A stretch of 64,000 nucleotides of DNA from Chlorella sorokiniana (GCA_025917655.1 CP084608.1:620001-684000), one strand, 5' to 3'. Counted from the first letter of the stretch, positions 9,935 to 26,668 are shown. Notes: generated from the letters alone by a model not told the origin. Numbers and translations: made by a program.

Positions 9935-12865
9935 TCACAAGCCGGCCGCCAGCTCGGCGTCGTCGGCCACGATGGTCTCCAGGGTGTCCAGGCAGCCGGG
10001 CCCCAGCTCCGCCAGCTCGGAGCAGCAGGAGAGCCGGTCGGCGGCGGCGCTGGTGCACACGCCCAGCGCAGTCGCGAGCTGCGAGGTGCAGTCGCCCTGG
10101 GGGCGGGCGGCGCCTCGCCGGCGTTGCTGCCCACGTTGAGGGCAAAGGCGGTGTAAGGGTCAACCGCCAGGCGGCAGATGCCCAGCGTCTCGTTGCTGCG
10201 GAACAGGGCGGTACAAGAGCAGAGCGGGGTAAGGGAAGGGTTTCTGTTGTTTTCTCAAAACTGGCTGAGGGTCTGGGGCTGGGGCCGCTCGTCGCGGGCA
10301 GCAGAGGCAGCCGGCACAGGCAGCCAGCCACGGGCGCACAGGCGCACAGAGCTGCCGGCCCTGGCACGCGCGCCGGCACCGGGAAGGGCCTTCACGCAGC
10401 GCTGGGCAGGAGCATGGCTGCTTTTGCTGGCCGCGTCTCACAAGGGGCCAAAGAGGTTGGCATGCTTGTAGGAGGGCTCGTCAGCCATTGTGGTTGCGAT
10501 GTAGCCCAGGCAGGCAGGCCCAAAGGCGCCCAGCGACTCGCAGCAGGGCGCCACGTCCTGGCTGGCGCAGGTGGTGTTGAGGGCCAGGTCGAACTCGGTG
10601 AGGCAATCCTGCTGCCGCTGCTCCAGCAGCGCCGCCAGCTGGCCCACAGACAGCCCTGGGGGAGTCAGGTGTGTGTGTGTGTGGGGGGGCGCGGTGAGGG
10701 CAGTGGTTTTTTGGGGGAGGCAATGATGGGGAGGGAGGGAGGCAATCCAACTCTAGGCGAGGCAAAGCAACCGACAGCGACCGGACGGCACTGCGGCGCA
10801 GCGTGCGCAGCGGCAGCCGCAGCGGCGGCCGGGAGGCCGGCTGGAGGCGTGCTCATGCATGCAAGCATTCCGCGCGGCCTCCTCCCCCTCCCCCAATACC
10901 GCAGTACCGCAAGTTTGCGTCTCACCCTGCAAAAAGTCGTCGGGAAGGCCCTCTCCAGCTGGGGCCAGCGCGGGCTCGGGGCCGGGAGCGGAGCGGGTCC
11001 GGGGCCGGGTCCGGGGGCAAAGGCAGGCTCCGGCGCAGGAGCAGGGGCAAGCGCAGGGGCGGGGGCGGGGGCGGGCAGGGGGACGGGGGCGGCGGCGAGG
11101 GGCTGGGGCTGGGGATGAGGGCCGGGGTGTCGCCGCCGCCGCCATCGTCGTCGTCGTCGTCATCGCCGCCGCCGCCGCCGTCGTCCCCGCCGTCGTCGTC
11201 GTCGTCGTCCCCACCGTTGCCTCCAGGGGCCAGCGGGTTTGGCACATTGTCCACGGGGGCGGGTTATCTGGCGGAGGGGGAGACGCCGCCGCCGTTGCCG
11301 TCATCGGGGGCTGGGCACCGGCTCTTCGGGCGTGGGGGAGGGCTGTTGAGGCGGCGGGACAGGCTCGGGGTGGGAGTTGGCTCTGATGGCTCCTCAGGGT
11401 TGGGAGGATTGGGCCCGGCTCTGACGGCTCCTCAGGATTGGGAGGAATGGGCCCGGCTCTGGCGGCGGCTCGCTGGGCGGGACAGGCTCCGGCTCTGGTG
11501 GCGGTTCGCTAAGCGGGGCAGGCTCCGGTGCAGGCGGCGGCTCGCTGGGCGGAACAGGCTCCGGCTCGAGCGGCGGCTCGCTGGGCGGGACAGGCTCTGG
11601 CTCTGGCGGCGGCTCGCTGGGTGGGACAGGCTCTGGCTCTGGTGGAGGAGGCTCAATGGGCGGGACAGGCTCTGGCTCAGGCGGCGGTCCGGTTTCGGGT
11701 GCAGGCGGCGGTCCGGTTCCGGGTGCAGGCGGGGGAGGCACATTTGCGGCGGCGCTGGCACCGCCGTCATCCTCAGGAGACGGCGATGGCGACGGAGAGG
11801 GGGAAGGCTGGGGCTCGGGGGAAGGTTCGGGCGAGGGGAGGGGGAAGGTGACGGCGATTCCTCGCCATCTGCAGCGGCAGCAGCGACCTCCCCATCACTG
11901 CTGTCCACACCTTCTTCATCGCCGCTGCTGTCGTCGTCGCCGTCGTCGTCGTCGCCGCCGCTGTCGTCATCGCCGTCGCCATCGCCGCCGTCGTCGTCGC
12001 CGTCGTCGTCGCCGCCGCCGCTGTCGTCGTCGCCGCCGTCGTCGTCGCCGTCGTCGTCGTCGTCGCCCGTCGTCGTCGTCGCCGTCGGCAGCGACGACGG
12101 CAGGGCTTTCTTCGTCATCTACTTGGGCCAAGGCTCTTGACTTCACAGCCACAAACTCGCCGCCCGCATCGATGCCGCAGGCGTCGGCCACTAGGTTGCT
12201 GCAGCATTGCCGACGGGAGCGCGCAAGACACAGGTGGGGATGCGTGCCGATCGTACTGCTCGTCTGACGGCCAGGCAGGCGCGCCTTGGGCGGCGGCGGT
12301 GCAGCGGCAGCTCACATGACAACGCCTCGCATGGCTGCCCAGCAGTCGGCCCTAACGGCGGCCAGGCTGTTGCAGCAGCCAGCAGAGAGCTGCAGGGCGC
12401 CGTCGCCGCTCCCGCCGCAGCCGCTGCCCACGGCTTGCTCAATAACTGAGTAGCAGGGTCCATTCTCTGCAGCGTTCAGCAGGCTGGACGCCTGCACTAA
12501 TGTCTGCAGTCCAACACAAGCGGAAGCCGCCCAAGTGAGTGGCCCGGAAACACTTTAGTGGACCACCAGGCAAGGTGGCGCGGGCGCCGACAGGGCGGCG
12601 CTGCTGAGAAGTCCGAAACGGGGGCAAGATATCCTCGGCCCCCCGCATTTCAAGCCATTCATCTCAGCCGGCTGTTGCCGCGCAGGGGAAGCCGCAAACC
12701 ACTGCATTGGAGGGAAGAGCCCTGGACTAGCTGCCCGACCGTGTTGGCGAGCGGCCTGCTCCCAATTACCTGCTTGAGATCACGAGCCTGAACATCAACC
12801 GACCAACTGGCCAGCAGGATCGCCAGAGCGGCCGCCAAAACGACGGTCCGCACAGCAGACCACAT
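9935..12865 (-). CDS. Secreted protein with repeated six-Cys motif and Asp-/Pro-rich linkers
   Basis: The start at 12865 opens a clear signal peptide (MWSAVRTVVLAAALAILLAS, cut probably after VDVQA). Exon 1 ends ARDLKQ before GTAATT. Three segments share a motif of C-x(9-12)-C-x(7-16)-CC-x(2)-L-x(6-8)-C with a later Cys. They are CYSVIEQAVGSGC with GCCNSLAAVRADC (about 12310-12470), CLTEFDLALNTTC with PCCESLGAFGPAC (about 10510-10610), and CTSQLATALGVC with SCCSELAELGPGC (about 9980-10100). Between the first and second lie an Asp/Gly-rich stretch (11925-12110), a long run of PEPEPVPPSEPP units (11400-11740), and a second Asp/Pro stretch (10930-11250). The Cys pattern recalls the small helical prolamin-like/ECA1 fold, but that is only a resemblance. 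The layout suggests an extracellular matrix or cell-wall protein. The last intron (donor near 10442) joins GPF to NETLGIC. A frame shift lies near 10100. Confidence 0.7.
10667..10684. repeat. TG microsatellite near an intron end
   Basis: A short TG repeat, read CA on the coding strand, lies just upstream of the splice acceptor for the exon that ends near 10650 in the secreted Cys-motif gene. Confidence 0.6.
11145..11215 (-). repeat. GAC/GAT-type trinucleotide repeat coding for Asp
   Basis: On the plus strand this reads as repeated cgtcgtcgtc and gccgcc units. On the coding strand it encodes runs of Asp and Gly in the second acidic linker of the secreted Cys-motif protein. Confidence 0.8.
11395..11745 (-). 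repeat. Tandem Pro/Glu/Ser coding repeat
   Basis: About 350 bp of short imperfect tandem units encode a Pro-Glu-Pro-Glu-Pro-Val-Pro-Pro-Ser-Glu-Pro-Pro pattern in the linker of the secreted Cys-motif protein. It resembles wall-glycoprotein shafts, though with many acidic residues. Confidence 0.8.
11925..12090 (-). repeat. Long GAC trinucleotide repeat (poly-Asp/Gly/Ser)
   Basis: Interrupted cgtcgtcgtcgcc units fill about 165 bp and encode an Asp-rich, Gly/Ser-interrupted acidic block directly after the first Cys-motif region. One reading frame gives the acidic block, while a shifted frame would give poly-Arg, so an indel is likely at its 5' edge (about 12070-12075). Confidence 0.8.
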
Positions 12866-13616
12866 GCTGCAGGGTGGCGTGCTCAGCCCGTACTTGGAGT
12901 CGCACGATCTGTCTTCAGGCTAAATCCGTTGTGCACACTGGCTGCAAGCTCCCCTGTCTAGTAAGCCGTCCTGAGGTCCAGGCTGGCAGTGACCACGCCT
13001 TTCGAATTGTGACTGGCTTTACGTGTTTGTATCCTGCATCAGCACCGCGGCGCCTCGATCAGGTTGGACATGATCGCCATCGCCCCTGGCAATGACTCCC
13101 CGTTTCTGGGGGTTTATGCACCGAGCCGTTGCAGCGTTGCTGGCCTTGTCTTCGTGTACACCATTTCTGCAGCCCCGTGGTTGGCCATCAGGCCTGCCGA
13201 TTGCCAGGGTGCCTCGCCTTGCCACCATTTGGCGCTGTCGTTCCGCCACATGGGAGCAGCGCTGCTTGCCTGCCTGGACTGCGAAGTAATGCTTGCACAG
13301 ATCAGCATTGATCAGTTCATGTACTTGCTCCTCTTGCCAGCCTGTGGGAATGGCGTGGGGAATCAGCCTGTGCGCAAGCGGCCGAAAGCCGCACTGCCCG
13401 AAGTGAGAAACGTTCTCGGACCCCCATTTCCATGGGCGGCTCTTGCAGCAGATGGCAGCCTGTTAAGGCCAAGGTCCTAGACAAGATTGGATTACAGCGT
13501 ACAACTTCCAAGCGAGGGTGAGGCAGCAGGTCACAGCACGCAACAAGGATGGCATCAATCATCAGCTCATCTCAGCACAGTAGGGCCACCGGTCAACATC
13601 AGTCGCAGCATTCACA
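12866..13616. other. Intergenic region between two minus-strand genes
   Basis: This holds the promoter of the secreted Cys-motif gene and probably the 3' UTR of the coiled-coil gene. A 138-codon plus-strand open frame (13064-13480) shows no domain, codon bias or splice support, so I do not call it. Base composition is less GC-rich than the genes. Confidence 0.55.
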
Positions 13617-16600
13617 TCAAACTGCTGCAGGGTTGGCGGCAGGCGGCGCCGCAGGCGCGACAGCCGGCTTGCGAGCTGCGCGCTTCGTGGTGAGAGGGGT
13701 GTTGGTGAGGTCGCCAAGGCCGGCAGAAGGGGGCGCCCCACCGCTGCCGCCAGCTTGCTGTCCAAAGAGGCGACGGGCTCCGAGCAGTTGTCGGCCGCAC
13801 TTGCCGCCGCCAGCTTGCTGCCGCCTGTGGCGTGGCGGCTCGCCGAGGCAGCTGCCCGGTGGTTGGCGGTTGCGGGGGAGGCGTCCCCCAGCTCTGCGCA
13901 ACAAGAAGGCAGCTGCCATTCAACTCTCATGCCTCGAGTTTGCTCATGAGATGTGTGTAAGTAATGGTAGCTTTTGCTTGTCCGCGGCTCAACAAGCGGG
14001 CAGCGACAGATGCACCCACAGGTTGTGTGTGTGTGTGTGTGTGTGGTGTGTGTGTGTGTTGTTGTGCCGCGAGCCGGCGCCGCTCACCTGATTCGGCGTC
14101 GTAAAAGCGCTGCCCGGTGGCGGGCGTGGCGGCAGGGGCGCCCGGGCGTGCCGCCACCAGCGGCGAGCCGCCCACCAGCAGCTGCTTGAGGCACAGCAGC
14201 TCGGCCTCCAGGCAGTGGATGCGCTGCGCCTGCTGCGCCACCACGCCCTCCAGGCGCAGGTGGTGCCGCGCCGCCACCGCCACCTGGGCGTGCACGGCCG
14301 CCAGGTCAGCGGCGGAGGCCGCCGCCCAGCCCTCCTCCTCCCCATCAGACTCGCAGTCCTGGCAGAGCGTGCGCTCGGTGAGGGGGAAGGACGCTGCACT
14401 TGTTTGGTGTGTGTGTGCGAGGGGGGGGCACCAGGTGAGGTAGCATGGGGGGCAAGTGAGAGCAGCATGGGCCAGGCCGTCAAGTCCGCACACGGCAGGC
14501 ACCCGCCTTGCATGGGGCACCCCATCCCACAGCCCACCGAGGTCTGAAGGGTCAGCGGTGGACGCCGCGCGGAGGGTGCGCAGGCGCAGCGAGGGCACAG
14601 GCGTGGAGGCGGCGTCTGGGGGTGGCCAGCTGCACGGCTGGCAGCAGCCTGCCCGGGCTGCGCTCAGCCACGGCCGCCGCCACCGCCAGGGCGCTGCCGC
14701 GCATGCTGCCCACGGTGTCGGCCAGGGCAGACTGTTCCTGTGAGGTCGCAGGCAGGAGCAGGTGGGGTGTGTGGGGAAGGGGGGGGCGGCGAGGAAGGGG
14801 CAGCAAGCTCACTCACTGGGCAATTACCAAGAACATGGGGCACCACACAGGGTTGCTGGCCCAGTGGCAGTCGGTCGGCCCCAATCGCAGGGCAGCCGGC
14901 GCCGAGAACGGGCACGCGCTCCTGAACCGCCCAGCCCCCGCCCCGTCCCTGCAACGAACCCCCAAGCAGGTAGCAAGCTGCCCCCGCGGGCCGCACCTGC
15001 TGGAAGGCGGCCACCGAGACCTGCAGCCCCTCCAGCCCCCGCCGCAGCTGCGCCACCTCCTCGGCGCCCGCGGCGGCCGCCAGGCGCGCCTCCAGCGGGC
15101 GCACCGCCTCCTGGCACAGCGCCGCGGCGGCGCCGGCAGACACGCCCTGCGCGGCGTGCGCCGCCGCCGCCGCCACGGCGCTCTGCAGCGCGGCCAGCTG
15201 CTCCACGGCGGCGGCCTGGCGGTGCTGGGAGGCGGCTGCCTGCTCTGCCAGCTCGGCCAGACGCGTGGCGTGCTCCTCTGACGTGGCGCTGAGCCCGGAC
15301 AGCAGCGGCAGCATGCGCTCGCCCAGCTGCCGGGCCACCGCCGCCTGCTGCGCCTCCACGGCGCCCGCAGCTGCTCCACGGCTTCTGTGGGCGCCAGCAG
15401 CGCCACCGCGGACTCCAGCGCCGCCAGCTGCTCCCCATGCGCCCGGTCGCCAGCTTGGCCGCCTTCAGGCTGGCTTCCACGTCGGCCAGCCGCCCAGCAG
15501 CCTCGGCGTGCTGCCCCGCACCCTCCTCCCGCAGCTGGGCCAGCCCCTGCCGCGCCTCCTCCCTCACCCGAGCCACGCTGTGCGCCGAGGCCAGGCGGCC
15601 CAGCTGCTCCTCCAGCCCAGCGTGCCTGGCATCCAGCGACTGCCGCAGCTCCAGGACCGCCGCCGCCGGCGCCAGACCCGCCAGCCGCTCCTCCACCGCA
15701 GCCTGCCAGCCCTGGGCCTCCTCCCGCAAGCCTGCGACTGTGGCAGCGGGCGCCAGGCTGGCAAGCCGCTCCTCCACCACGGCATGCCGCTCCTCCGCCT
15801 CCCTCCGCAACACCGCCACAGCCTCTGCGGGGGCCAGCCCAGCCAGCCGCTGCTCCACAGCCGTCTGCCACTCTTCGGTGTCCAGCCGCAGGCGTGCCAG
15901 CGCTTCTGCGGGCGCCAGTCGCGCCAGCTGCTCCGCAGCTTCCGCCGCCTCAGCCTGCACCGCTTCCAGCTGCCTGCGCTGCGCCTCGCTGGCCGCCCTG
16001 ACGGCAGCAATCTCGTCGCCTAGCTCGGCACGCCCAGCCTCAAGGCCGGCGCGCAGCGCCGCCGACGCTGCCTGCAGCGCCGCAGCGGTGGCGGCGCCCG
16101 CCAGCTGCGCCTCGGCAGCCGCCAGGCGGCCCTCGGCTGCCGAGATGCGCCCCTCGCTGTCGTGCAGCGCCTCCATCCCCTCCTGCAGCTCGGTGCACTG
16201 CCCCAGCACAGCGCCGCGGTGCTGGCTGAAGTCGGCACGCAGCTGGGCCAGCTCGGCGGCGGCGGCGGCCGCCGCCTCCGCCGCCTCCCGCCGCACACGC
16301 TCCAGCTCTCGGGCCGCCGCCGCCGCGCCCTCCTGGCCTGCCTGTTCCAGCTGGTGCAGCTTCTGGTGCAGCTCCAGCACCGCTGACGGCGGGGCCACGC
16401 CGTCGGCAGCCGCCGCAGCAGCCTCAGCATCGACGGACGCCACACTCGCCGCCACGGCTTGCACCTGGCTCTCCGCAGCGGCCAGGCGAGCCTCCAGGGC
16501 GCCGCGTGCCTCCGCTGCAGCCCGATCGGCGACAGCCAGCCGCTCACGCAGCGACTTCTCCTGCTCGATGCCGGCGGCCCGCAACGCCTGTACGGCGGCG

Positions 16601-19600
16601 GCGCTCGCAGTTGCCTGCTCCTGCGCGGCCTGTGCGCCCGCCTCCACCTCTGCCATGCGCTGCTCGAGAGCGGCGCGCGTCTCGGAGGCCGCCTGCTCTG
16701 CAGCAGCAACCCCCGCCTTGGCTGCCTCTTGCTGCTTCGATTCCGCGCTGCTCACAGCTGCCACGGCCCTGCGCGCCTCTGCAGCGGCCTCCGCGGCAGC
16801 AGCCTGCGCGCCCGCCTCTACCTCCGTCATGCGCGCCGCCACGCCACGCACCTCGTCCTCGGCGGCCGCGAGCCGAGCCTCCAGGGCGCCGCGTGCCTCG
16901 GCGGCAGCCCGCTCGGCAGCGGCCAGCCGCTCCTGGAGGCTGGCGCTTTCTCCAGAGCTGGATGCGCGCAGCGCCTGCACGGCTTCCGCCGTCTGCTGAC
17001 AGGTGCTCCTCAGCTGGCGGATGTCGCCCGCAGCCTCTTCGGCAGCGGCGGCCTGGCGGTCCCGCAGGCCCGCCACCTGCCCTTCCAGCCGAGACACATC
17101 AGCGCCCAGCGCCCGCTCAGCCCGCTCCACAGCCTCTGCCGCCTGCTGCACAGCGCGCTGCAGCTGCCCCGCGCCTGCCGCATCCGCCTGCTGCACGGCA
17201 GCGGCGGCGGCCTGTGCCGCCTGCAAAGCCTCCCACCTCTCCTCCAAGCCGCCCATGCTGGCAGCCAGCGCCTGCTGCAGCTCTGCCAGGTCAGCCGCCG
17301 CCGCTGCACGGCCCTCCGCAGCCGTTGCGGCCGCCGCCTCCTTGGCAGCCGCCAGCTCCGCTGCCAGGCTGGCCAGCCTGTCGGCCAGGGCGGCCTGACG
17401 CAGCTCCGCCTCTTGCTCCACCCTCGCCAAAGCCTCCGCTGGGACCAGCCGGGCCAGAGCATCGCGAGCGTCGGTCTGCACCGCCGCCAGCCTGGCAGCC
17501 AGCTGGGACAGGTCAGCGCGCAGCGCAGCATCGTCGTACGGCGGCGGGAGGGAGGCCAACGCGGTTTGCAGCGCCGCCAGCCGCGCAGCCGTAGCCGCCT
17601 GCTGCTCCTCCACGGCAGACGCCAGCACGGCGTGCTGGGCAGAGGTGCCTTCGCGAACGCCCTCTGCCGCCGCAGCTGCCGCCTCTGCACGCTGCGTCAG
17701 CTGCGCCAGCTGGCCTTGCAGCTCGCTCCGCACTTGCTCCAGCTCCCCCCTTGAAAGCAGCCACGGCCTCCTGGGCCGCCGCGCGCCGCGCCCTCTGCCG
17801 CCGTCGCCCGCTCCCTCAGCGCAGCGTCGTCGCACGGCGACGGCAGCCCAGCCAGCTGCGCAGCCAGCGCGGCGGCGTGCTCGGCCTGCGCCGCCGACAG
17901 GCGCGCGACGGCCGCTTCCACCGCCGCTGCCGAGCCCGCCCGCTGGTCCTCCAGGGCGGCGGCCAGCGTGCCGCGGAGCTCCTCCACAGCTGTGATGGGC
18001 GCATGCTCCGCGGCAGCAGCTTCCAGCTTCTCCACAGCCGCCTCCAGCTGCTCCGTGCGTGCCGCCAGCCGGCCCCCGTCGAGCAGCTCCAGCTTCGCGG
18101 CGGCTTCCGCCTGCCGCTCCTCCAGCGCTGCCTGGGCTGCCGCCAGCGCGTCGCCACGCTGCCCCGCCGCCGCCAGCCCTTCCTCCGACGCGGCGGCCAG
18201 CTCGCCCAGGCGTGCCGGCAGGGCCGCCAGCTGCTGGCTGGTGTCGCGCCGTCCAGGGCCTGCTCCATGGCATCCACGCTCAGCTGCAGCGTGCGTAGCT
18301 GCACAGGGGGGAACAAGAGGCGCAGGGGAGGGGAAAACAAGAGGAGGGCAGGTTGATGATGCCGTAAACAGGAAGACGAGAATAACCATCCCCTGATCAG
18401 GTCCCCCGACAACGCTGCACATTGTCCCGACAACGCCGCACGTCGCTGCCACTGGGGGCTGGAAGGATCCGTGCCAGCCTGCCGCAACGGATCGCTCGGT
18501 CAGCGCACCCACCTGCTGCTCCAGGGCGCCCACCGCCTCGGCGGCCCCCGCCGCCTGCTTCTGCGCGCGGCTGAAGGCGGCGGTGTTGGCCGCAAGCTCG
18601 CCCTGCAGAGCCTGGATGCTGCTGCTCACAGACTTCATGCCCCTGGCCACCGCCTCCGCCTCAGCACCGGCCTGCGGGCGCGGGTGTGGGCAGGAAGTCA
18701 GCACCGCGAACCCACACAGCCGAGTCCCTCAACCAGGCGCCGGCTGTGCTGGGTGCCGAGGCGGCGCACGAAGGCACACCATGGACCTGGCAAGCAGCAA
18801 GGAACATTCTTCAAGACAACACGCTCAATGCCACCAGATGCCCCACATGACGCACCTTGGTGGCCGCGTCGCCGGCCAGCGCCACCTGGCGCCTCAGGTC
18901 CGCCTGCTGCTCCTGCTGCGCGCGGCTGGCGCCCCCGCCTCCAGCTTGCCCAGCTTGCCCTCCAGCAGCTGCACGGCATCCATGAGCAGCGCCACGTCCT
19001 CGCGGCAGGCGCCCCCTCCACCGCCTGCTTCAGGCGCGACAGCTCCGCGGCCAGCTCGCCGCAGCGCTGCTCCATGAGGGCGACCAGGGACGGCGGCAGC
19101 GCCTCGCTGCTGCGCCGTGCCTCTGTTTCCTCCCTGTGCAGGGCAGCGGGCCGACTACTCAGCAAACGTGCATGATGGAGCGTCTGCACAGCACGGAAGG
19201 CGGGCCAGGGGAGGCCAACAGCACCCGCCGTCAAGGCCAGCATGTGGCCCCGAGGCACCCACTTGAGCGCGGCCATGTCCGTCTGCAGCATCTCCAGCAC
19301 CATCGCCATCTGCTTGCTGGCCAGGTCCAGGTTAGAGCGGAACTCCGCCATCTGCTCGCCGCTGGCCGCCAGCTGCGCCAGCTGCTCGTCGCTGGCAGCC
19401 TGCGTGCGCTCCAGCTCCTGAAACCTGCCAAGTGGATGCGGGGGAGGGCACGGGGCAGCAGAAGCGGGCGTTGGGAATGAGGAGGGCGGGGCATGTCAAA
19501 CGCAAGCCCGAGCGAAGCCCCCAGCCCACCAAGCCTCGCGCCATCCACACCCCGCCTTGTCCTCAGAACAGCCCACCCACCTGCGCTCCACCTCGCCGTC

Positions 19601-20462
19601 GCTCAGGGTGAGGCGGGTGCGCCCGCCGGGGTGTCTGGGGGCACCTCCTGGAGCCTCATCTGCGCAGGCAGCAGCGTGCAGGTGGTTGTGGCGCAGGCTG
19701 GCAGGCAATGCCAGGAGGCGGTGGGCAGTCGGGCCACAGCTGCAAGCGGTGGGCACTAGGGCCACAGCTGTTACAGGCGGCCAGCTGACGGGCAAGCTGC
19801 CTGCCCTGCCCAGCACCCACCAACGCTCTGCCATGCGAGGTGGGGGAGGTGGCTGGGGGTGCCGGCGCGCTGCGCGTTGTTGCGGTGAAGGAACATGGCA
19901 ATCTGCTGCAGCGTGTCGGGGCCCTCAATCTGGGCGGGGTTGCCTGCACGCAGGGGCTGTCGCAACGTCAGCCTGACTGGCTTGACCAGATGCCAGTCCT
20001 TCCAAGGTCCTGCTGCAGGCCCACAAACCGCTGCAGGGAACCCTGGAACCAGTGCCCGGCAGCGCATTGGCTGGCTGGCCATGAGCAACCGTTTGGAGCA
20101 GCAGAGGCCCCACCGCTGAGGTCCAGCGCCAGCAGGGTGTGGTTGAAGGTGCGCAGGGCGTTTGAGAAAAAGAGCGCGCCGGCGTCGCCGATGTCGTTGT
20201 CGCGCAGGTCCAGGCTGCGCAGCGCGGCGTTGAAGGCCAGCACCCGGCTGAGCTCGGCGGCGGCGACGTCGTCCAGGCGGCAGCCGCGCAGGCGCAGGCC
20301 GCGCACGCCCTCGTGGTCCTGGAGCAGCGGTACCAGCTCCTTCACCTGCCGCTGGCTGAGCGGCAGGCTGTAGGCCAGCTGGCCGCCCTCGGGCAGCGGC
20401 TGCTCGCCCTTCAGCACCGCCACCAGGTCCTCAAACGTGAGGGGCTCGGCGGCGGACGACAT
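13617..20462 (-). CDS. Very long LRR plus coiled-coil protein
   Basis: The start codon at 20462 opens MSSAAEPLTFEDLVAVLKG. Residues about 45-115 form RNI-type leucine-rich repeats (VRGLRLRGCRLDD, LRSLDLRDNDIGDAGALFF, LLALDLSG). Further exons near 19870-19950, 19570-19665 and 19260-19430 lead into a huge Ala/Glu/Arg-rich coiled coil. This is best seen as one open frame of more than 900 codons between about 15440 and 17750, with heptad-like Leu spacing. Inside it is a 27-residue unit beginning LAPAEAV/L, five copies in tandem at 15513-15917. Downstream exons at about 14980-15350 and 14100-14370 (DCESDGEEEGWAAAS, HHLRLEGVVAQQAQR) continue the helix. The last exon is basic and ends PPAANPAAV. Total size is probably near 1,800 residues. 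A cytoskeletal, centrosomal/basal-body or golgin-like scaffold is plausible but unproven. Frame shifts near 13740, 15365, 17750 and elsewhere look like indel errors. Confidence 0.75.
14025..14061. repeat. GT microsatellite in an intron of the coiled-coil gene
   Basis: An interrupted GT repeat lies about 25 bases inside the intron after the donor near 14090 on the minus strand (read CA in the transcript). Confidence 0.75.
15513..15917 (-). repeat. Five tandem 81-bp units (27-residue protein repeat)
   Basis: Five adjacent 27-codon units share the pattern L-A-P-A-x-x-V-x-x-L-R-x(6)-R-x-x-V-E-E-R-L-A. Unit starts on the minus strand are about 15917, 15836, 15755, 15674 and 15593. Diverged single copies occur elsewhere in the same protein, for example LVPAEALARVEQEAELRQ near 17440 and LAPTEAVEQLR near 15380. 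Confidence 0.8.
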
Positions 20463-20957
20463 GGCGGCAGGCGGTCCTGCGTGGTTTGCGAAGCAGGGCA
20501 GGCTCTAAGCGACCCATCGCTTTGGGCAACTAACGGGAAACGAGCGCAGCGCAAGCCGCAGCGACAGGAAGCAACTTTGCCGGCCCGATTTCGAAAGCAG
20601 GGAGAGCCTCACCCGCGATACGTTGTCGGATGCTCAGTTCCTGTGCACTGTCATCCACAGATGACGTTTACCGAGCCCCCAGGCCCAGCTGAAGCCGGAG
20701 GAAGCACCTGCGTCACAGCCTGGAAGCTCAAGGCCCTGTGATGGCTGAACAGCACGGTATCAGAATATAAACACCTCGCGGTATGTTCATTTGCCGCTCC
20801 ACCCCGCCGACAGCTACCTGGCAACCTCTGCTGCAACCGCCCGCCAGCTCGCGTTTCGCCGCAGCGCGCCGGCGCCGCATGGCTGATGGGGTCGTCGCCT
20901 TTGATCTGACGGCATATCCTCTTATCACAATGCCCTTAACGGTTGAATGAAGCCACC
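20463..20957. promoter_or_regulatory. Shared upstream region of the coiled-coil and GH47 genes
   Basis: These 495 bp separate two start codons that point away from each other, so both promoters and 5' UTRs must lie here or overlap the genes. A TATA-like stretch (atcagaatataaacacc) sits at about 20759-20775. The GH47 start has a strong Kozak-like context (agccaccatg, 20951-20960). No transcription start is directly visible. Confidence 0.5.
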
Positions 20958-25846
<4,889 letters not shown>

Positions 25847-26668
25847 CTGCTGCTGTCCCCCGCCGCCGCTCATTTCATTATTGAATGCTGATAATGCGCT
25901 TGGCTGTTCTAGACATGTGAACACGCACTGGAATTTGAGCAAGCGAGAGGCTGGTGGGCTGGCCGCTGGCAGCACAGCCTTCAGCTTTGGCGCAGGCTGC
26001 TGCGCGCTGCAAACAGGCCAACGTTCATCCGCAGCCTGCTGCCCTAGGCCGGGCGGGCGGTGCTGCACGTGCCCTCTGAAGGGGCACCGCCCCTGAATGG
26101 CGGCTCCCTTGGGTCCGGACCTCGGCGTCCGCGACCACAGAGGTGTTTGTCTGTGCGCGGCATCATCCCGTGTGTCAATCAGCACCCCAGCATCTGTAAG
26201 TACCAGCAGCGGTGGGCACTGTCTGCGGTCATGCCTGGCGGTTCATGCCACTGGACGACTGCCGCCCATTGCAGAGCGGCAAACCTTGTATCTGCCGAGC
26301 CAGCTCTGCACCAAAGGGCACCGGGAGCATCCTGCAGGACCTCACCTACAACAAGGATGGCTGCTGCGTTGGCGCTCAGGCTGAATAGCTGGGGTGGCGT
26401 CCTATTGCGACCACAGCGGGCCCAGCATTGATAGCAGCAGCGGCATGTTCATTTGTCCTCGCAACCTTCTTGGTCACGACATCCCAAGCAAGGCAAAGCT
26501 TGTGAAAAACACTACAGCGTGACATAACCTGAGGGACATTCATGAAGCAAGATGCTGGGGCGGGACACGTCGGCCCCACACCCAAGCTGCTTCCGCCGGA
26601 AGGGGAGCTGAGATGACAGCTCCCTTTAAGCCAGCCACCCGAGTTCACCAACCATCAATCATCCTTTC
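25847..26668. other. Intergenic, GH47 3' UTR and upstream of beta-helix gene
   Basis: The region contains a TGTAA at about 26193, the usual green-algal poly(A) signal, about 350 bases after the proposed GH47 stop. The rest probably contains the promoter of the next gene. No further coding exon is supported. Confidence 0.5.

Noticed and set aside
10803-12140. 445-codon plus-strand open frame, Ser/Pro/Arg-rich
   Set aside because: It is the antisense shadow of the Pro- and Asp-rich linkers of the secreted minus-strand protein; repeat DNA gives open frames on both strands.
13064-13480. 138-codon plus-strand open frame
   Set aside because: No domain, no splice support and irregular composition in a promoter region.
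15437-16999. 520-codon plus-strand open frame, Ala/Ser/Cys-rich
   Set aside because: It mirrors the coiled-coil gene on the other strand. Biased GC-rich codons keep both strands open, and only the minus frame has heptads and repeats.
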